From an uncultured Clostridia bacterium (lineage in GTDB: Bacteria > Bacillota > Clostridia > UBA1381): a stretch of 63,279 nt of DNA. Below, one piece after another: positions 8,970-18,721 of this stretch. Position 1 is the stretch's first letter; every line of letters begins with the position of its first letter. The translations under genes and the position numbers were made by a program. Below the pieces are notes generated by a model. It was not told the origin of the DNA. It saw only the letters and a list, made by a program, of their open reading frames with translations, and did no database searches. Location of the stretch: NCBI GenBank assembly GCA_910579415.1, contig CAJTUY010000005.1, positions 1-63,279 of the forward strand, read 5' to 3'.

Positions 8970-9734
8970 ATGACAAACAAAGATATATTAAACATTGCAA
9001 TGAGGCAGTCGGCGGTTGATTTAAGCTGTAATGCCGACGATTTTTTATCGGATAAAAACAAGGTTGTAATTTCACAAAAAAACGACGGCGCAAGAAAATA
9101 CCTTGAACTGCCGTTTGACTGTAATCTTGTGTCATATGGAAATAATATTGTTGCATCGGTCAGAAGTGATGTTTCGGACACGGTAAGCGAATACATAAAC
9201 AAATATCCGATTGAGCATTGTTTTGAAACGCCGAATATGAATGTACTGAGCGAAAAGTTATCGCCTTACGGTCTGAAAATCTGTTTTATGGCGGAATACT
9301 TTCTGCCTGATTTATCGGCTTTGAAAAAACTGCCCTGCAAATATAAAACACGGATTTTAGATGATTTTTCTAATCTCTATCTTCCCGAATGGAGCAACGC
9401 TCTATGCGAAAAGCGTAGTGAGCTTGACGTGCTTGGAGTGGGTGCGTATGACGGCGGACGTCTTATAGGTCTTGCAGGCTGTTCTGCGGATTGTAATGAT
9501 ATGTGGCAGATTGGTATTGACGTTTTACCCGAATACCGTTGTCAGGGAGTTGCCGCAGCGCTCACCTCCGCTTTGGCTGTTGAAATACTTAAGCGCGGTA
9601 AGATTCCGTTTTACTGCGCCGCGTGGTCGAATATAAAGTCTGTGCGAAACGCTGTTAAATGCGGTTTTCGTCCGGCATGGACAGAAATGACGGTAAAGCC
9701 GTCTGAATTTGTTGATAAGATGAATAATATATGA
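8970..9734 (+). CDS. GNAT-family N-acetyltransferase
   Basis: A 254-residue cytoplasmic protein. The C-terminal half has the GNAT fold signature: a beta-strand with MWQIGIDVLPEYRCQGVAAALTSALAVEIL (about residues 174-203), in which R/Q-x-x-G-x-A is the acetyl-CoA pyrophosphate loop, followed by YCAAWSNIKSVRNAVKCGFRPA, the usual neighbour-helix and Gly-Phe turn. The N-terminal ~130 residues are unassigned. Substrate unknown. The ATG is preceded by AAAGGAG at good spacing. It is single-gene, followed by an AT-rich weak hairpin at about 9743-9780 that may terminate it. Confidence 0.8.
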   Translation: MTNKDILNIAMRQSAVDLSCNADDFLSDKNKVVISQKNDGARKYLELPFDCNLVSYGNNIVASVRSDVSDTVSEYINKYPIEHCFETPNMNVLSEKLSPYGLKICFMAEYFLPDLSALKKLPCKYKTRILDDFSNLYLPEWSNALCEKRSELDVLGVGAYDGGRLIGLAGCSADCNDMWQIGIDVLPEYRCQGVAAALTSALAVEILKRGKIPFYCAAWSNIKSVRNAVKCGFRPAWTEMTVKPSEFVDKMNNI

Positions 9735-9861
9735 TTATAAAATAAGGATATTGTTTTATACAATATTCTTTTATTTTTTGTTACAAATTTAATGTCAGAT
9801 TACAAATTCAACAGACAATTTTCGATTTAGAAACAAAATGTTTACAATTCTGTATACTTTA

Positions 9862-9889
9862 TTGACAATGAAAATAAATTCAATAAAAT
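9862..9889 (+). promoter_or_regulatory. Promoter of the M60 peptidase/SLH operon
   Basis: TTGACA at 9862-9867 and TAAAAT at 9884-9889, 16-bp spacer, 58 bases before the start codon. Confidence 0.55.
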
Positions 9890-9947
9890 AATAGTATGTA
9901 GGACTGTATTCATCAGTACGGGCAAAAAAATAGGGAGGATAATCATT

Positions 9948-12900
9948 ATGAAGAGAAAACTGATATCAATGCTGTTGTGTTCGGCGATGTTTACATCTGC
10001 CGTTCCCGTGTTAACACATGCGGAAGCGGACGTAACCGCAGGCATCAAAGCAACTCTGCGATTTGATTACCCGCAGACAGCAGACAGGGTAAAAGACAGC
10101 AATATCAAAATTGAAATGTACAGAGGCGATGATATAATCGGTGAAATTCCGTTTGACGGAGATGTTACCGGTGAAATCAGCGGCAGTACAAATGTTGTAA
10201 AGAAAAATACCGAAGGCGGAGTTTTAGGAAATGAGACCGAAATCGGTTATTTTGACGTTAATGTATCAAACCTGAGTCTGGGCGATTATAAATTTAAGCT
10301 CAGCGGTACAGGTTACAGCGATTATGAAAGTAAAACAATTACGTTGGATAACTATTCGCGTCAGGTTATATTCGGAACAGGTGACAAGACGTTCTCAATA
10401 GGCGATGTGAATAATGACGGCAGGGTAGATACAGCCGATCGTGATTTAATAACATCGGCGCTTGGCACAAATAATGAAAAATATGACCTTAACGGCGACG
10501 GTAAGATAAACATAGTAGACCTTGCATATGTAAATCATCAGATAGGCAATAAAGGCGAAGCACAGGTATTTGATACTGCGCTTATTGCTGAAAGAGCCGT
10601 TAAGACACAGGAAACAGAAAACAATGTTAAAGTTGTCGAAGGTTCGGTGGGCGATATATTTACCGAAAATAATGTACAGCCGGTTACCTTAGGCGCTAAA
10701 ACAGAAAATGAACCGATTGCAATTCCTATTGAATTCAACGCACCTGTTGAAATGGAACAGATTGAGGTCATTTCACCCGATACCAAAGGTGCGCTTACAG
10801 CAGGCACTGCTGAGATTACATATACTGAGGACGGTAAAGAAAAGCAGGAGGAAATTCATTTTAACAATGCTATTCCCGATAATATATCTCTTTTAAGCGA
10901 CAGTGAGGAAACTAAGACAGTTGTTATTTCACTTGGCAAACGTGTTGCGGTTAAGAAAGTTGTTATCAATGTAACCGAAGTACAGGGTGAGGACGGAACA
11001 CCGACTTATGCTGTTGTGCAGGAGGTTAAATTCCTTAAGGATATAGTTCCCGAAAATCCTGCGCCGCAGGTGCTTTCAGTACAGAATGTAACGGCTCAGC
11101 CGCTTAATGAAAGCGTTAAGCTTACATGGGACGAATTCCCGAATATTTCAGGCTACAAGGTGCTTTACGGTTTAGAAAACGGTAAGTTTACAGAGGAAAT
11201 GGAAGTCGATGTAAATACTGCTGTAATCAGCGGTCTAAAGAATCTTAAAACTTATTATTTCACTGTAATTCCTACAAGCGACGGTTGGGAAGGTGGACGA
11301 AGTGAGGTTGTAAGCGCGATACCTCAGCCTAATTCCGTACCGTTAAAACCTGATATGGTTAGTGTCAGAGAAATGGACGGCGCGCTTGCGCTTTCATGGA
11401 AGGCAACAGAGAACGCAGTATATTACAATGTATATTATAAGAAATCTGCGGAGGCAGACAGCACCTACACACAAGCAGGCGGTAATCTTACAGAACCGTC
11501 ATGTATAATTCCGGGACTTGAAAATGATATAGAATACAGTATTTATATTGTAGCAGGCAATAACATAGGAAAAGGTCCGAAATCGGATATATATGCGGGT
11601 ATTCCTCACAAAGAGATTACGAAAGCTCCGGATATTCCTACGCTTCACAGAATACCGTCTGACAATATAGAAAAAATAGAAATGGGTAACCCCAATAATT
11701 ATAACCGTAACGAATATCCGAATGGATTTAGTGTAAACAATGTTGCGGACGATGATTTCGGTACACACTGGACAGCGCGTGTATTCTGGGAAAGCAGCCA
11801 GTTTACATTTACATTTAAAGATGCAAAGGAAATGAATTATATGGTATATGCTCCGCGTCAGGACGGACAATACCGCAGAAGTCTTGCAAGATATTCAATT
11901 ACTGTCTGGGATGAGGAAGGAAATCAGAAACAGCTTGTAAGCGGAAAAGGCATTACAGTAAATTCAACAGAAACGGGCTATGCAATTTTGGAATTTGAAA
12001 GAACAAAGGTTAAAAAGCTTGCAGTGTCAACTGCTCAGTGGGAGGGTTCGCCGACAGGTCTTAGCCTTTCAGAAGCAGTTTTCTATGAGGCGGATAATCT
12101 TGCATCTGATGTAAGAGCGTTATTTGCTGATAATACATATACAGCACTTACGGCAGAAGCAAAAGCTGATAAAACTGTAACACAGAAAAAGATTGAGGAT
12201 TTGCGTGCGGAAGCAAACAATGCAGAGGGATACTACGTGGATAAAGATGTCCTGCTTGATGAACTGACGCTTGCAGAAGGTTTGCTTAACGGTGAAAATG
12301 ATGCTTTGGGACTTGTGAAAACAGGTATACAGTCAAGAAGCACAGGCGCTGACAGCGCGAAATACGGACAGTCGGGAAGCGACCTTCAGCCGCTTGGAGT
12401 TGTTGCATATGCAACGGAGTTTGCGCAGAGCAAAAAGCTTGAGGAAACAAAAGTTACCATTTACGCTAATATCCCAGAAGGAGAAAATGTATACGTTGTT
12501 CCGACACAGTATTTTGCAGAAGCAAACGCATGGCAGGGCGGCGCAATTGCACTTAAGAACGGACGCAACATTATTGAAATCCCGAAAATAGGCGCGCAGA
12601 CTACGGAGCGCGGCGGTTCGCTTTATATAAAATATTCGGGAGATAAGGCAGATGAAATATCACTGCATGCAAGAATGGGTGTTACGCCTATTCCGCTTCT
12701 GGAATTGAGTGACTGGTACAGCATAAGTGAGGACGAGAGAAAAACGCGTATAGGAGAGTATATTGATACGCTTGTAAATCATACCAAGAGCTATAATATG
12801 ACACAAACAGGTATATACAACTCAACTGAAATTTCAATGCCGAACGTACTTTTGTCTGTTGCGGCACAGCCTGTATTAAATGCTGTAAAGCCGACAAATG

Positions 12901-14807
12901 CAGACAGAAATGCGGCTATTGAAAACATGTATAACAATGTCCTTGCTTGGGAGGATGTAATGCACATCTGCAATACTACTCAGGGTATTGATAATACGTT
13001 GTCAAACAGTGATATGCAGTCGCGTCAGAATATACGTTATATGAGAATGTTCGCAAAGGCATTTATGTATGCGGCAGGAAGCCATATAGGTATAGGCTAC
13101 GGCTCTGTCGGTGGCATGGCAAGCGGCAAACCTATATCGGCGCTTGGTGAAAACGCGGTTTCAAACAGCCTGTTCGGCTGGGGTATTGCCCATGAAATAG
13201 GACATAACATGGATAAGCTCGGCAAGGCTGAAATTACGAACAATCTTTACTCAATGATGGTTCAGACCTATGACGGAAAACAGAATACACTGCCGTCACG
13301 TCTTGAAAAGAGCAATAAGTATGCCGGTATTTATAAAAAAGTTGCGGAAGGTCGCAAGGGTATGGCAAACGATGTGTTTGTACAGCTTGGCATGTACTGG
13401 CAGCTGCATCTTGCATATGATGACGGTGAAAATCCGATGAACTTCTATAACAAGCTGTTCAAGGAATGGAAGAGCGGCTCGGTTACTGCTCCTACAAGCG
13501 ATGAACGCTTTGCGCTTATCGCAAGTAAAATTGCAAATAAAAATCTTACAGATTTCTTTACAAGCTGGGGAGTGGATTTAAGCGATACCGTAAAGGCACA
13601 GTTAAAGAATTATCCCGCTGAAACAAGAAGTATTCAGTATTTGTGCGATGAGTCAAGACGTTACCGCTTAAACGGCGGTAAAACCGCAGCCGGTACAACG
13701 ACTGCAAAGGCACAGCTTGACAGCTCTAACGAGAAGCAGATAAATCTGACTTTCTCAAATACAGCTGATAAGAGTTCAATTCTTGGTTATGAAATCAAAA
13801 GAAACGGTAAAACAATTGCATTTGTGACAGAAAATACATATACAGATATAATAGGCTCAGCAAATAATACGGCGTTCGGTTACAGCGTGCAGGCATTTGA
13901 TATGCTTGGAAATAAAGTCGGTGCGTCGGCTGACGCAGGACAAGTGAGAATATCATATGTAAAAACAATTGATAAGAACTCATATACCGAAAAGCGTAAT
14001 GCAGACGGTTCAATAAGCGTTACAATGAACAAAACAACGGCTGTTTCGGGCGTTAAGATTACAAACGCTCCGAAGACAGGAAAATATACCGTATCGGTAA
14101 CAGATGAAAAAACAACAGTGGCAAAGAACGGTGATTTTTCTGTTAATGAAACGCCTGACGAAGGTTATTACGTATCATATTTTAATAAGCCGAATACATC
14201 GGATACACGTATCTGGACATATGACGCAAAGGAAATTACGGTTACGGGAGTACCGCAGGACGCAGTTGTAGAGTTTATCAGCTATGTAGGAGATAATATA
14301 GAATTTACAACTGATGCGGCAGTCGGCAGACTTAAAAACGATTATGTATATGATAACGGCAATGGCGGTCAGGATACAATTAAAGCAGGTACAATTGTTG
14401 TGACAGGTACTTATCGCGGCGACCCGTTGTATAATACAATTCAGATAAACGGTAAATTTGTATCGGTAAATCCCGAAACAAACGAGGAAACAGTTGTAGA
14501 ACGCGCGATTGACGGATATTCGCTGTTGTTCGCTGAAATACCGGCAGATGGTGAGGTAAGCGACATAAGCGACGGTATATTTATATTTGTTCCGGATGTA
14601 CAGAAGGAAGCGGAACTTCAGGGTAAGGGCGATGCTCACGACTGTTCGGCGGCAAGTCTTCTGCCTGCTCAGATTAAGGCGGAAATATACCGCACGGACA
14701 CAATAGAAAGTACGGAGAGTAAGCGTAAAACAAGTGATACAATATGGATTACTTCTCCTCCAATTGACTCCATGCCTGATATAATACTGGAAGGAGATGA
14801 AAATTGA
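9948..14807 (+). CDS. Secreted M60-family metallopeptidase with dockerin-like, FN3 and F5/8-type domains
   Basis: A 1619-residue exported protein. Order: signal peptide (cleavage near LTHA, ~25); unassigned beta-rich domain; dockerin type I-like pair of Ca-binding loops at ~151-200 (GDVNNDGRVDTADRDLITSA and DLNGDGKINIVDLAYVNHQIG); an unassigned region; two fibronectin type III domains (~371-555); an F5/8- or NPCBM-like sugar-binding domain (~575-715); a helical spacer; then the M60-like peptidase. Its gluzincin motif is HEIGH at 1082-1086 with the third ligand Glu near 1095, fitting HExxHx(8-28)E. A late Ig-like region ends the protein. M60 enzymes of other bacteria cleave mucins and other glycoproteins, so a glycoprotein substrate is inferred. 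The stop overlaps the SLH gene by one base. Confidence 0.85.
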   Translation: MKRKLISMLLCSAMFTSAVPVLTHAEADVTAGIKATLRFDYPQTADRVKDSNIKIEMYRGDDIIGEIPFDGDVTGEISGSTNVVKKNTEGGVLGNETEIGYFDVNVSNLSLGDYKFKLSGTGYSDYESKTITLDNYSRQVIFGTGDKTFSIGDVNNDGRVDTADRDLITSALGTNNEKYDLNGDGKINIVDLAYVNHQIGNKGEAQVFDTALIAERAVKTQETENNVKVVEGSVGDIFTENNVQPVTLGAKTENEPIAIPIEFNAPVEMEQIEVISPDTKGALTAGTAEITYTEDGKEKQEEIHFNNAIPDNISLLSDSEETKTVVISLGKRVAVKKVVINVTEVQGEDGTPTYAVVQEVKFLKDIVPENPAPQVLSVQNVTAQPLNESVKLTWDEFPNISGYKVLYGLENGKFTEEMEVDVNTAVISGLKNLKTYYFTVIPTSDGWEGGRSEVVSAIPQPNSVPLKPDMVSVREMDGALALSWKATENAVYYNVYYKKSAEADSTYTQAGGNLTEPSCIIPGLENDIEYSIYIVAGNNIGKGPKSDIYAGIPHKEITKAPDIPTLHRIPSDNIEKIEMGNPNNYNRNEYPNGFSVNNVADDDFGTHWTARVFWESSQFTFTFKDAKEMNYMVYAPRQDGQYRRSLARYSITVWDEEGNQKQLVSGKGITVNSTETGYAILEFERTKVKKLAVSTAQWEGSPTGLSLSEAVFYEADNLASDVRALFADNTYTALTAEAKADKTVTQKKIEDLRAEANNAEGYYVDKDVLLDELTLAEGLLNGENDALGLVKTGIQSRSTGADSAKYGQSGSDLQPLGVVAYATEFAQSKKLEETKVTIYANIPEGENVYVVPTQYFAEANAWQGGAIALKNGRNIIEIPKIGAQTTERGGSLYIKYSGDKADEISLHARMGVTPIPLLELSDWYSISEDERKTRIGEYIDTLVNHTKSYNMTQTGIYNSTEISMPNVLLSVAAQPVLNAVKPTNADRNAAIENMYNNVLAWEDVMHICNTTQGIDNTLSNSDMQSRQNIRYMRMFAKAFMYAAGSHIGIGYGSVGGMASGKPISALGENAVSNSLFGWGIAHEIGHNMDKLGKAEITNNLYSMMVQTYDGKQNTLPSRLEKSNKYAGIYKKVAEGRKGMANDVFVQLGMYWQLHLAYDDGENPMNFYNKLFKEWKSGSVTAPTSDERFALIASKIANKNLTDFFTSWGVDLSDTVKAQLKNYPAETRSIQYLCDESRRYRLNGGKTAAGTTTAKAQLDSSNEKQINLTFSNTADKSSILGYEIKRNGKTIAFVTENTYTDIIGSANNTAFGYSVQAFDMLGNKVGASADAGQVRISYVKTIDKNSYTEKRNADGSISVTMNKTTAVSGVKITNAPKTGKYTVSVTDEKTTVAKNGDFSVNETPDEGYYVSYFNKPNTSDTRIWTYDAKEITVTGVPQDAVVEFISYVGDNIEFTTDAAVGRLKNDYVYDNGNGGQDTIKAGTIVVTGTYRGDPLYNTIQINGKFVSVNPETNEETVVERAIDGYSLLFAEIPADGEVSDISDGIFIFVPDVQKEAELQGKGDAHDCSAASLLPAQIKAEIYRTDTIESTESKRKTSDTIWITSPPIDSMPDIILEGDEN

Positions 14808-15943
14808 TGAAAAAAATTGCGTCAGGAATAATCTCGCTTCTGTGTATTTTAAGCATGATAATGGCAGTAAGCGTTCCTGTATTTGCGGTAGATTATAAGC
14901 CATCCGTTAAAATCGTTATGAGCGAAACGAAGAAAAAAGCGGAAATTAAATTAAATGGTGTCGGTGAATATATTTACTCGGTTCAGCTTACGCTTGATGT
15001 AAGTCCTGAAAATGAAGAATATACGCTTACGGGAACTGACAAAAACACATATTCTGTTGTGAAAAATGAAAACGGCAAAACAGTTTTATATGTTGATTTT
15101 TCATCGCTTGCCGATGGAACTAAGGAAATAAGCCTTGCATCACTCAACAGCGACAGGGCTATGCAAGTCGGAAGCAGGGCGGATTTAATAGTTATTAACC
15201 GTTCAATGCGCGGTGAGGAATATAAAAATATTACTGTAAGCGTAACGAATAAAACAGTATCAAATGATGATGAACAGAGCGGCAGCGGCGGTAAAAAACA
15301 AGGCGGCGGTGAGATTGCTTTGCCTAATCAGGGTCAGACAGGCACCGTTACAGCACCGGACAACATGGTAGTTGATACAGGTTTCAGTGATGTTCCGCTT
15401 AATTTCTGGGCGAACAGTTCAATTAAATTTGTAACTGAAAAGGGTTTGTTTGAAGGCACGTCAGAAAGTACGTTCGACCCTCACGCGCAAATGACAAGAG
15501 GTATGTATGTTACGGTTCTAAGCCGTTTCGGTGATAAGATAGGCGATGAATGGCGCATAAGCTGTGATAATCCCGCCGCGTTCAGTGACATTGCAGGCGA
15601 TGAATGGTTTGCTGACGCAGTTGCGTGGGCAGGCGGCACAGGTCTTGTAAACGGAATTGACGAAGGTATTTTCGGTCCGTACTATCCGATTACAAGAGAA
15701 CAGATAGCTGTTATGACGGTAAATTTTGCCCGTCTTTGCGGCAAGACGCTTGCGCCTGTAAATCAGGCAGTTACTTTTGCCGATGCAGGCAATATAAATG
15801 ACTGGGCTAAGGAAGCTGTAATGCTTTCTCAGTGCGCCGGACTTATCTACGGACGCGAGGACGGAACCTTTGCTCCGCAGGATACGGCAACACGTTCCGA
15901 AGTCGCTGCGATACTTACAAGATTTGTTCAGAATATAAAATAA
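14807..15943 (+). CDS. S-layer-homology cell-surface protein, possible cohesin-like anchor
   Basis: A 378-residue exported protein: signal peptide ending VPVFA, a ~120-residue beta-rich domain (about 30-150), a Gly/Ser/Gln linker (SGSGGKKQGGG), then three SLH modules. The SLH modules (~193-375) begin FSDVPLNFWAN, FSDIAGDEWFAD and FADAGNINDWAK and carry the TR motif (MTRGMY, ITREQI, ATRSEV). SLH triplets bind cell-wall polymers. The N-terminal domain has the size and strand pattern of a cohesin, but no diagnostic match can be made by eye. The ATG at 14807 overlaps the previous stop (TGATG), with AAGGAGA upstream; a TTG one codon earlier is possible. Tight coupling to a dockerin-bearing enzyme suggests a receptor-enzyme pair. 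Confidence 0.85.
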   Translation: MKKIASGIISLLCILSMIMAVSVPVFAVDYKPSVKIVMSETKKKAEIKLNGVGEYIYSVQLTLDVSPENEEYTLTGTDKNTYSVVKNENGKTVLYVDFSSLADGTKEISLASLNSDRAMQVGSRADLIVINRSMRGEEYKNITVSVTNKTVSNDDEQSGSGGKKQGGGEIALPNQGQTGTVTAPDNMVVDTGFSDVPLNFWANSSIKFVTEKGLFEGTSESTFDPHAQMTRGMYVTVLSRFGDKIGDEWRISCDNPAAFSDIAGDEWFADAVAWAGGTGLVNGIDEGIFGPYYPITREQIAVMTVNFARLCGKTLAPVNQAVTFADAGNINDWAKEAVMLSQCAGLIYGREDGTFAPQDTATRSEVAAILTRFVQNIK

Positions 15944-15950
15944 TATATGT

Positions 15951-15985
15951 AAAGAAGCTGTCAATTTGACAGCTTCTTTAATTTG
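15951..15985 (+). terminator. Terminator of the M60/SLH operon
   Basis: Perfect 13-bp arms AAAGAAGCTGTCA (15951-15963) and TGACAGCTTCTTT (15967-15979) with a three-base loop, then AATTT. Confidence 0.8.
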
Positions 15986-16011
15986 CAAAAAATAATTTTA
16001 TAGTGTATAAT
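15983..16011 (+). promoter_or_regulatory. Promoter of the LytTR regulator gene
   Basis: TTGCAA at 15983-15988, 17-bp spacer, TATAAT at 16006-16011. Confidence 0.6.
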
Positions 16012-16081
16012 AAAATAAGCACAAAAAATATCAGCAGAAATACCATTAAGAAAAAATTGTTAATAACATTGGAGGAAACTT

Positions 16082-16807
16082 ATGAAAAAATTTAATATCG
16101 CAATATGCGATGATGAAATGTCTGATTTAATGTATGAGAAAGAACTTATAGATGATGTAATGCCCGATATTTCAAATGAAGCTGAATGGACAATTGATAT
16201 GTTTTCATCATCACAAGAGATGATAAATTCAGAAAAAACATACAATATGGTTTTTCTTGACGTAGAAATGGTTGAATTGAACGGTATTGAAACGGCAGAA
16301 GCATTGTATAGGAAAAGTCCTGTAACTTTAATTTTTTTTGTTACACATCATGAAGGCTATATGGATGAAGCTATGAATAAGCATGCTTTTCGTTTTTGGA
16401 CAAAGCCTATTGACCGTACAAGACTTATTTACGGTATTCAGTCGGCAATTAAAGAACTTGACATGAAATGCAGAAGTTTAAGCCTTAATGTAGGAAAACA
16501 AAAAATAGACATACCATTAAATAATATTATATATGTTTATCATGAAAGCAGACATACATATATTGTAACAACAGACAGAACAATAAAAATTATTGCTCCA
16601 TTAAGCAGCATAGTTAAACAATTATCCGAAGATTATTTTGCAGCAACACATGCAAGCTATTACGTTAATTTGAATTATGTTTCTGATTATTCTAAAAGTG
16701 AAGTAATATGCGAGTATAAAAAACAGTATTATCATGTATGTGTTTCCACTCGAAAATATTCGGATTTTAATAAAAGATTTATAGAATGGAGTTGTAGGCT
16801 GAAATGA
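16082..16807 (+). CDS. LytTR-type response regulator (AgrA/LytR class), orphan
   Basis: A 241-residue transcription factor. The receiver domain (1-~125) has the acidic pair Asp10/Asp11, the phosphoacceptor Asp60 in VFLDVEM, the switch Thr in FVTHHE and the Lys in FWTKPID. A LytTR DNA-binding domain fills ~140-241 (VYHESRHTYIVTTDRTI and the ATHASYYVNLNYV helix region). LytTR regulators usually answer to a membrane histidine kinase and bind two direct repeats; no kinase gene is in this window. It has its own promoter and a GGAGG ribosome site. The next operon starts 233 bases on and has two direct repeats just upstream of its -35, the natural candidate target. Confidence 0.9.
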   Translation: MKKFNIAICDDEMSDLMYEKELIDDVMPDISNEAEWTIDMFSSSQEMINSEKTYNMVFLDVEMVELNGIETAEALYRKSPVTLIFFVTHHEGYMDEAMNKHAFRFWTKPIDRTRLIYGIQSAIKELDMKCRSLSLNVGKQKIDIPLNNIIYVYHESRHTYIVTTDRTIKIIAPLSSIVKQLSEDYFAATHASYYVNLNYVSDYSKSEVICEYKKQYYHVCVSTRKYSDFNKRFIEWSCRLK

Positions 16808-16887
16808 GTATTAGTTTTGGATATATATTAAGTCATATTTTCACCTTTTCCTGCAATTTAAAAACCGCTTTATGAAAAACAAAAACT

Positions 16888-16919
16888 GCACTTAGACAAA
16901 AAAAACAGCATTTAGACAA
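16888..16919 (+). promoter_or_regulatory. Two direct repeats, candidate LytTR regulator binding site
   Basis: GCACTTAGACAA (16888-16899) and GCATTTAGACAA (16908-16919), 11 of 12 bases identical, repeat period 20 bp (about two helical turns). The second copy ends six bases before the -35 hexamer of the following promoter. AgrA/ComE-type LytTR sites are 9-bp direct repeats with a similar period placed at the same position. Confidence 0.5.
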
Positions 16920-16925
16920 TTTGTA

Positions 16926-16954
16926 TTGACTTTTTAATGATTTTAACCTACGAT
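16926..16954 (+). promoter_or_regulatory. Promoter of the 17040/18722 secreted-protein operon
   Basis: TTGACT at 16926-16931, 17-bp spacer, TACGAT at 16949-16954. The imperfect -10 suits an activated promoter. Confidence 0.6.
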
Positions 16955-17039
16955 ATAAATATAAATAAAGTACGCGTCTTATTTATGAACTATTGTAACT
17001 TAAGGAAAAATATGTTAAAATTAAAAGGAGATAATACTT

Positions 17040-18698
17040 ATGAAAAAAAACTTAAAGAAACTAATAGCAATGGGTCTTACTGCTGTTATGGCTGTATCGG
17101 TAATGAGCGTAAGCGCATTTGCGGTTGAGGATAATGAAGTAATATATAATTATATACAGGACGGTCAGGAAGTTAATATTACACAGACTGACTTAGACGC
17201 AGGACACTGGGATAAAGACGCACTCGGCGATACTGCGCCTTTTATATATGAGAATTTTCCTATGAGCATGACAGGTTTTGCTAACGATTTTGCAGAACTG
17301 TCATTAGACCTTGTTTATATGAAAAATATTGATGAGATGAACTCTGTACATCTAACAATTACAAATATTTTAGATAATACTGTTATTTATAATGATGATA
17401 TTAACGAACAGAGTTTTTATTCACCTATTTTAGAAGTAAATGGTCAATATGAAGTAAAACTAACAGAAACTTTTGATAATAAAACTAATGAATACACAAA
17501 AGTTGTTTTTGTAAATAAAACGCCAGCAGAGATGCCTGAATTTGTAAGTAATCCAACACTAAATGAAAATGCTCAGATTTTAATTGCTGATACTGATACT
17601 TTGCGTGCGGGTCAAACAATGAATGAAAATGGTCAAATTGTAGTTGATACTCGTGTTGCAAAATATGACAAGATTTTAGCAAAAGATTTTTTTGAGTATT
17701 GTAATACTTTATCTGAAGATAAGGTTTATAGGATATTTGCTAATGAGGGTGAAAAACAGTATGGTGGATTTTTTTCAAAAGCGAATGGCAATGAAATATA
17801 CGATTTGACGATTGATGCTTATGATTGGGATGATATTTATGCACCTGAACCCTTAACTATGCCTAATGTAACAATCAATGACGTAAAAAACAAAGCTGAA
17901 GAAATAAGAATTACTGACAGTAGTTTTAGAATTAAGGATACAACAACGCAAGGTGGTTATGCAGCTTATTCTGTTTATTTGCCCCAATCATTTGTAGGGT
18001 CAGATGCTGAAGATGCACAATTCAGAATATCTGTTCAGGGGACAAATAAAATAGCAATGAAGGTTTGGAGTGACCTAAAAAATGGTGTAACTCCGCAGCT
18101 TATTAGAACATACACCTCTAACAACAATACTAATACTACTTATATGGATGTATATACGGAAGACTATAAGAATACTGCACAATATATATCATTCTATGTA
18201 ATGGTATATTTTCCTACTGCTACTGATGGATATGCTATGATAAACGTAGAACCAATTAGTGGTTATGAAGATGATGTTACAGGTTCTGTGTACAACGCAT
18301 ATAATGGTGATAGTGTATATCGTGAACTTAATAACACGGAATTTACGCTGACGGATTCATGGGACATTGATGCTTTTTGTATAGATTATTGGGGAACAAC
18401 TGATGTAGAATACAAGGTTGAAATTAAGAACAGAAGTTTAGAAGAACAAGCAAAGGTAGATAGTGGTGTACGTGTGACAGGTTCTCCTAATAAGACTTTA
18501 TCAATATGGACAATTAACAATAGAAATGCAATGACAACATGGTATGTTAACAATGTATATACTGTACCTAAGAATACAGACATGACAATCTATTGTTATC
18601 CGTACAGCATGGATGATAATGCTATTACTGTACAAAATGTTTCGACAGGAAGTAATTCAGCAAATTGTTATCAACTGTCATATAAAATGGTTAAATAA
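17040..18698 (+). CDS. Secreted protein of unknown function
   Basis: A 552-residue exported protein I do not recognise. The signal peptide is clear (MKKNLKKLIAMGLTAVMAVS, cleavage after VSAFA near residue 28). The mature part is acidic, rich in Asn, Asp, Thr and Tyr, and looks all-beta. The C-terminal ~120 residues (TEFTLTDSWDIDAFCIDYW onward, through LSIWTINNRNAMTTWYVNN) resemble a jelly-roll module. Only two or three Cys are present. No SLH, LPXTG or transmembrane anchor is seen. The ATG follows AAAGGAG. It is 23 bases upstream of the next secreted-protein gene, behind the direct-repeat promoter, so it may be controlled by the neighbouring LytTR regulator. Its base use is more AT-rich than the genes around it. 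Confidence 0.8.
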   Translation: MKKNLKKLIAMGLTAVMAVSVMSVSAFAVEDNEVIYNYIQDGQEVNITQTDLDAGHWDKDALGDTAPFIYENFPMSMTGFANDFAELSLDLVYMKNIDEMNSVHLTITNILDNTVIYNDDINEQSFYSPILEVNGQYEVKLTETFDNKTNEYTKVVFVNKTPAEMPEFVSNPTLNENAQILIADTDTLRAGQTMNENGQIVVDTRVAKYDKILAKDFFEYCNTLSEDKVYRIFANEGEKQYGGFFSKANGNEIYDLTIDAYDWDDIYAPEPLTMPNVTINDVKNKAEEIRITDSSFRIKDTTTQGGYAAYSVYLPQSFVGSDAEDAQFRISVQGTNKIAMKVWSDLKNGVTPQLIRTYTSNNNTNTTYMDVYTEDYKNTAQYISFYVMVYFPTATDGYAMINVEPISGYEDDVTGSVYNAYNGDSVYRELNNTEFTLTDSWDIDAFCIDYWGTTDVEYKVEIKNRSLEEQAKVDSGVRVTGSPNKTLSIWTINNRNAMTTWYVNNVYTVPKNTDMTIYCYPYSMDDNAITVQNVSTGSNSANCYQLSYKMVK

Positions 18699-18721
18699 AA
18701 CATATTAAGGAAGTGTATTCA

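Noticed and set aside
14175..14903. 242-codon minus-strand open frame opposite the M60/SLH genes
   Set aside because: Cys/Tyr/Ile-rich composition typical of an antisense shadow, no ribosome site or family resemblance, and it lies over strongly coding plus-strand sequence.
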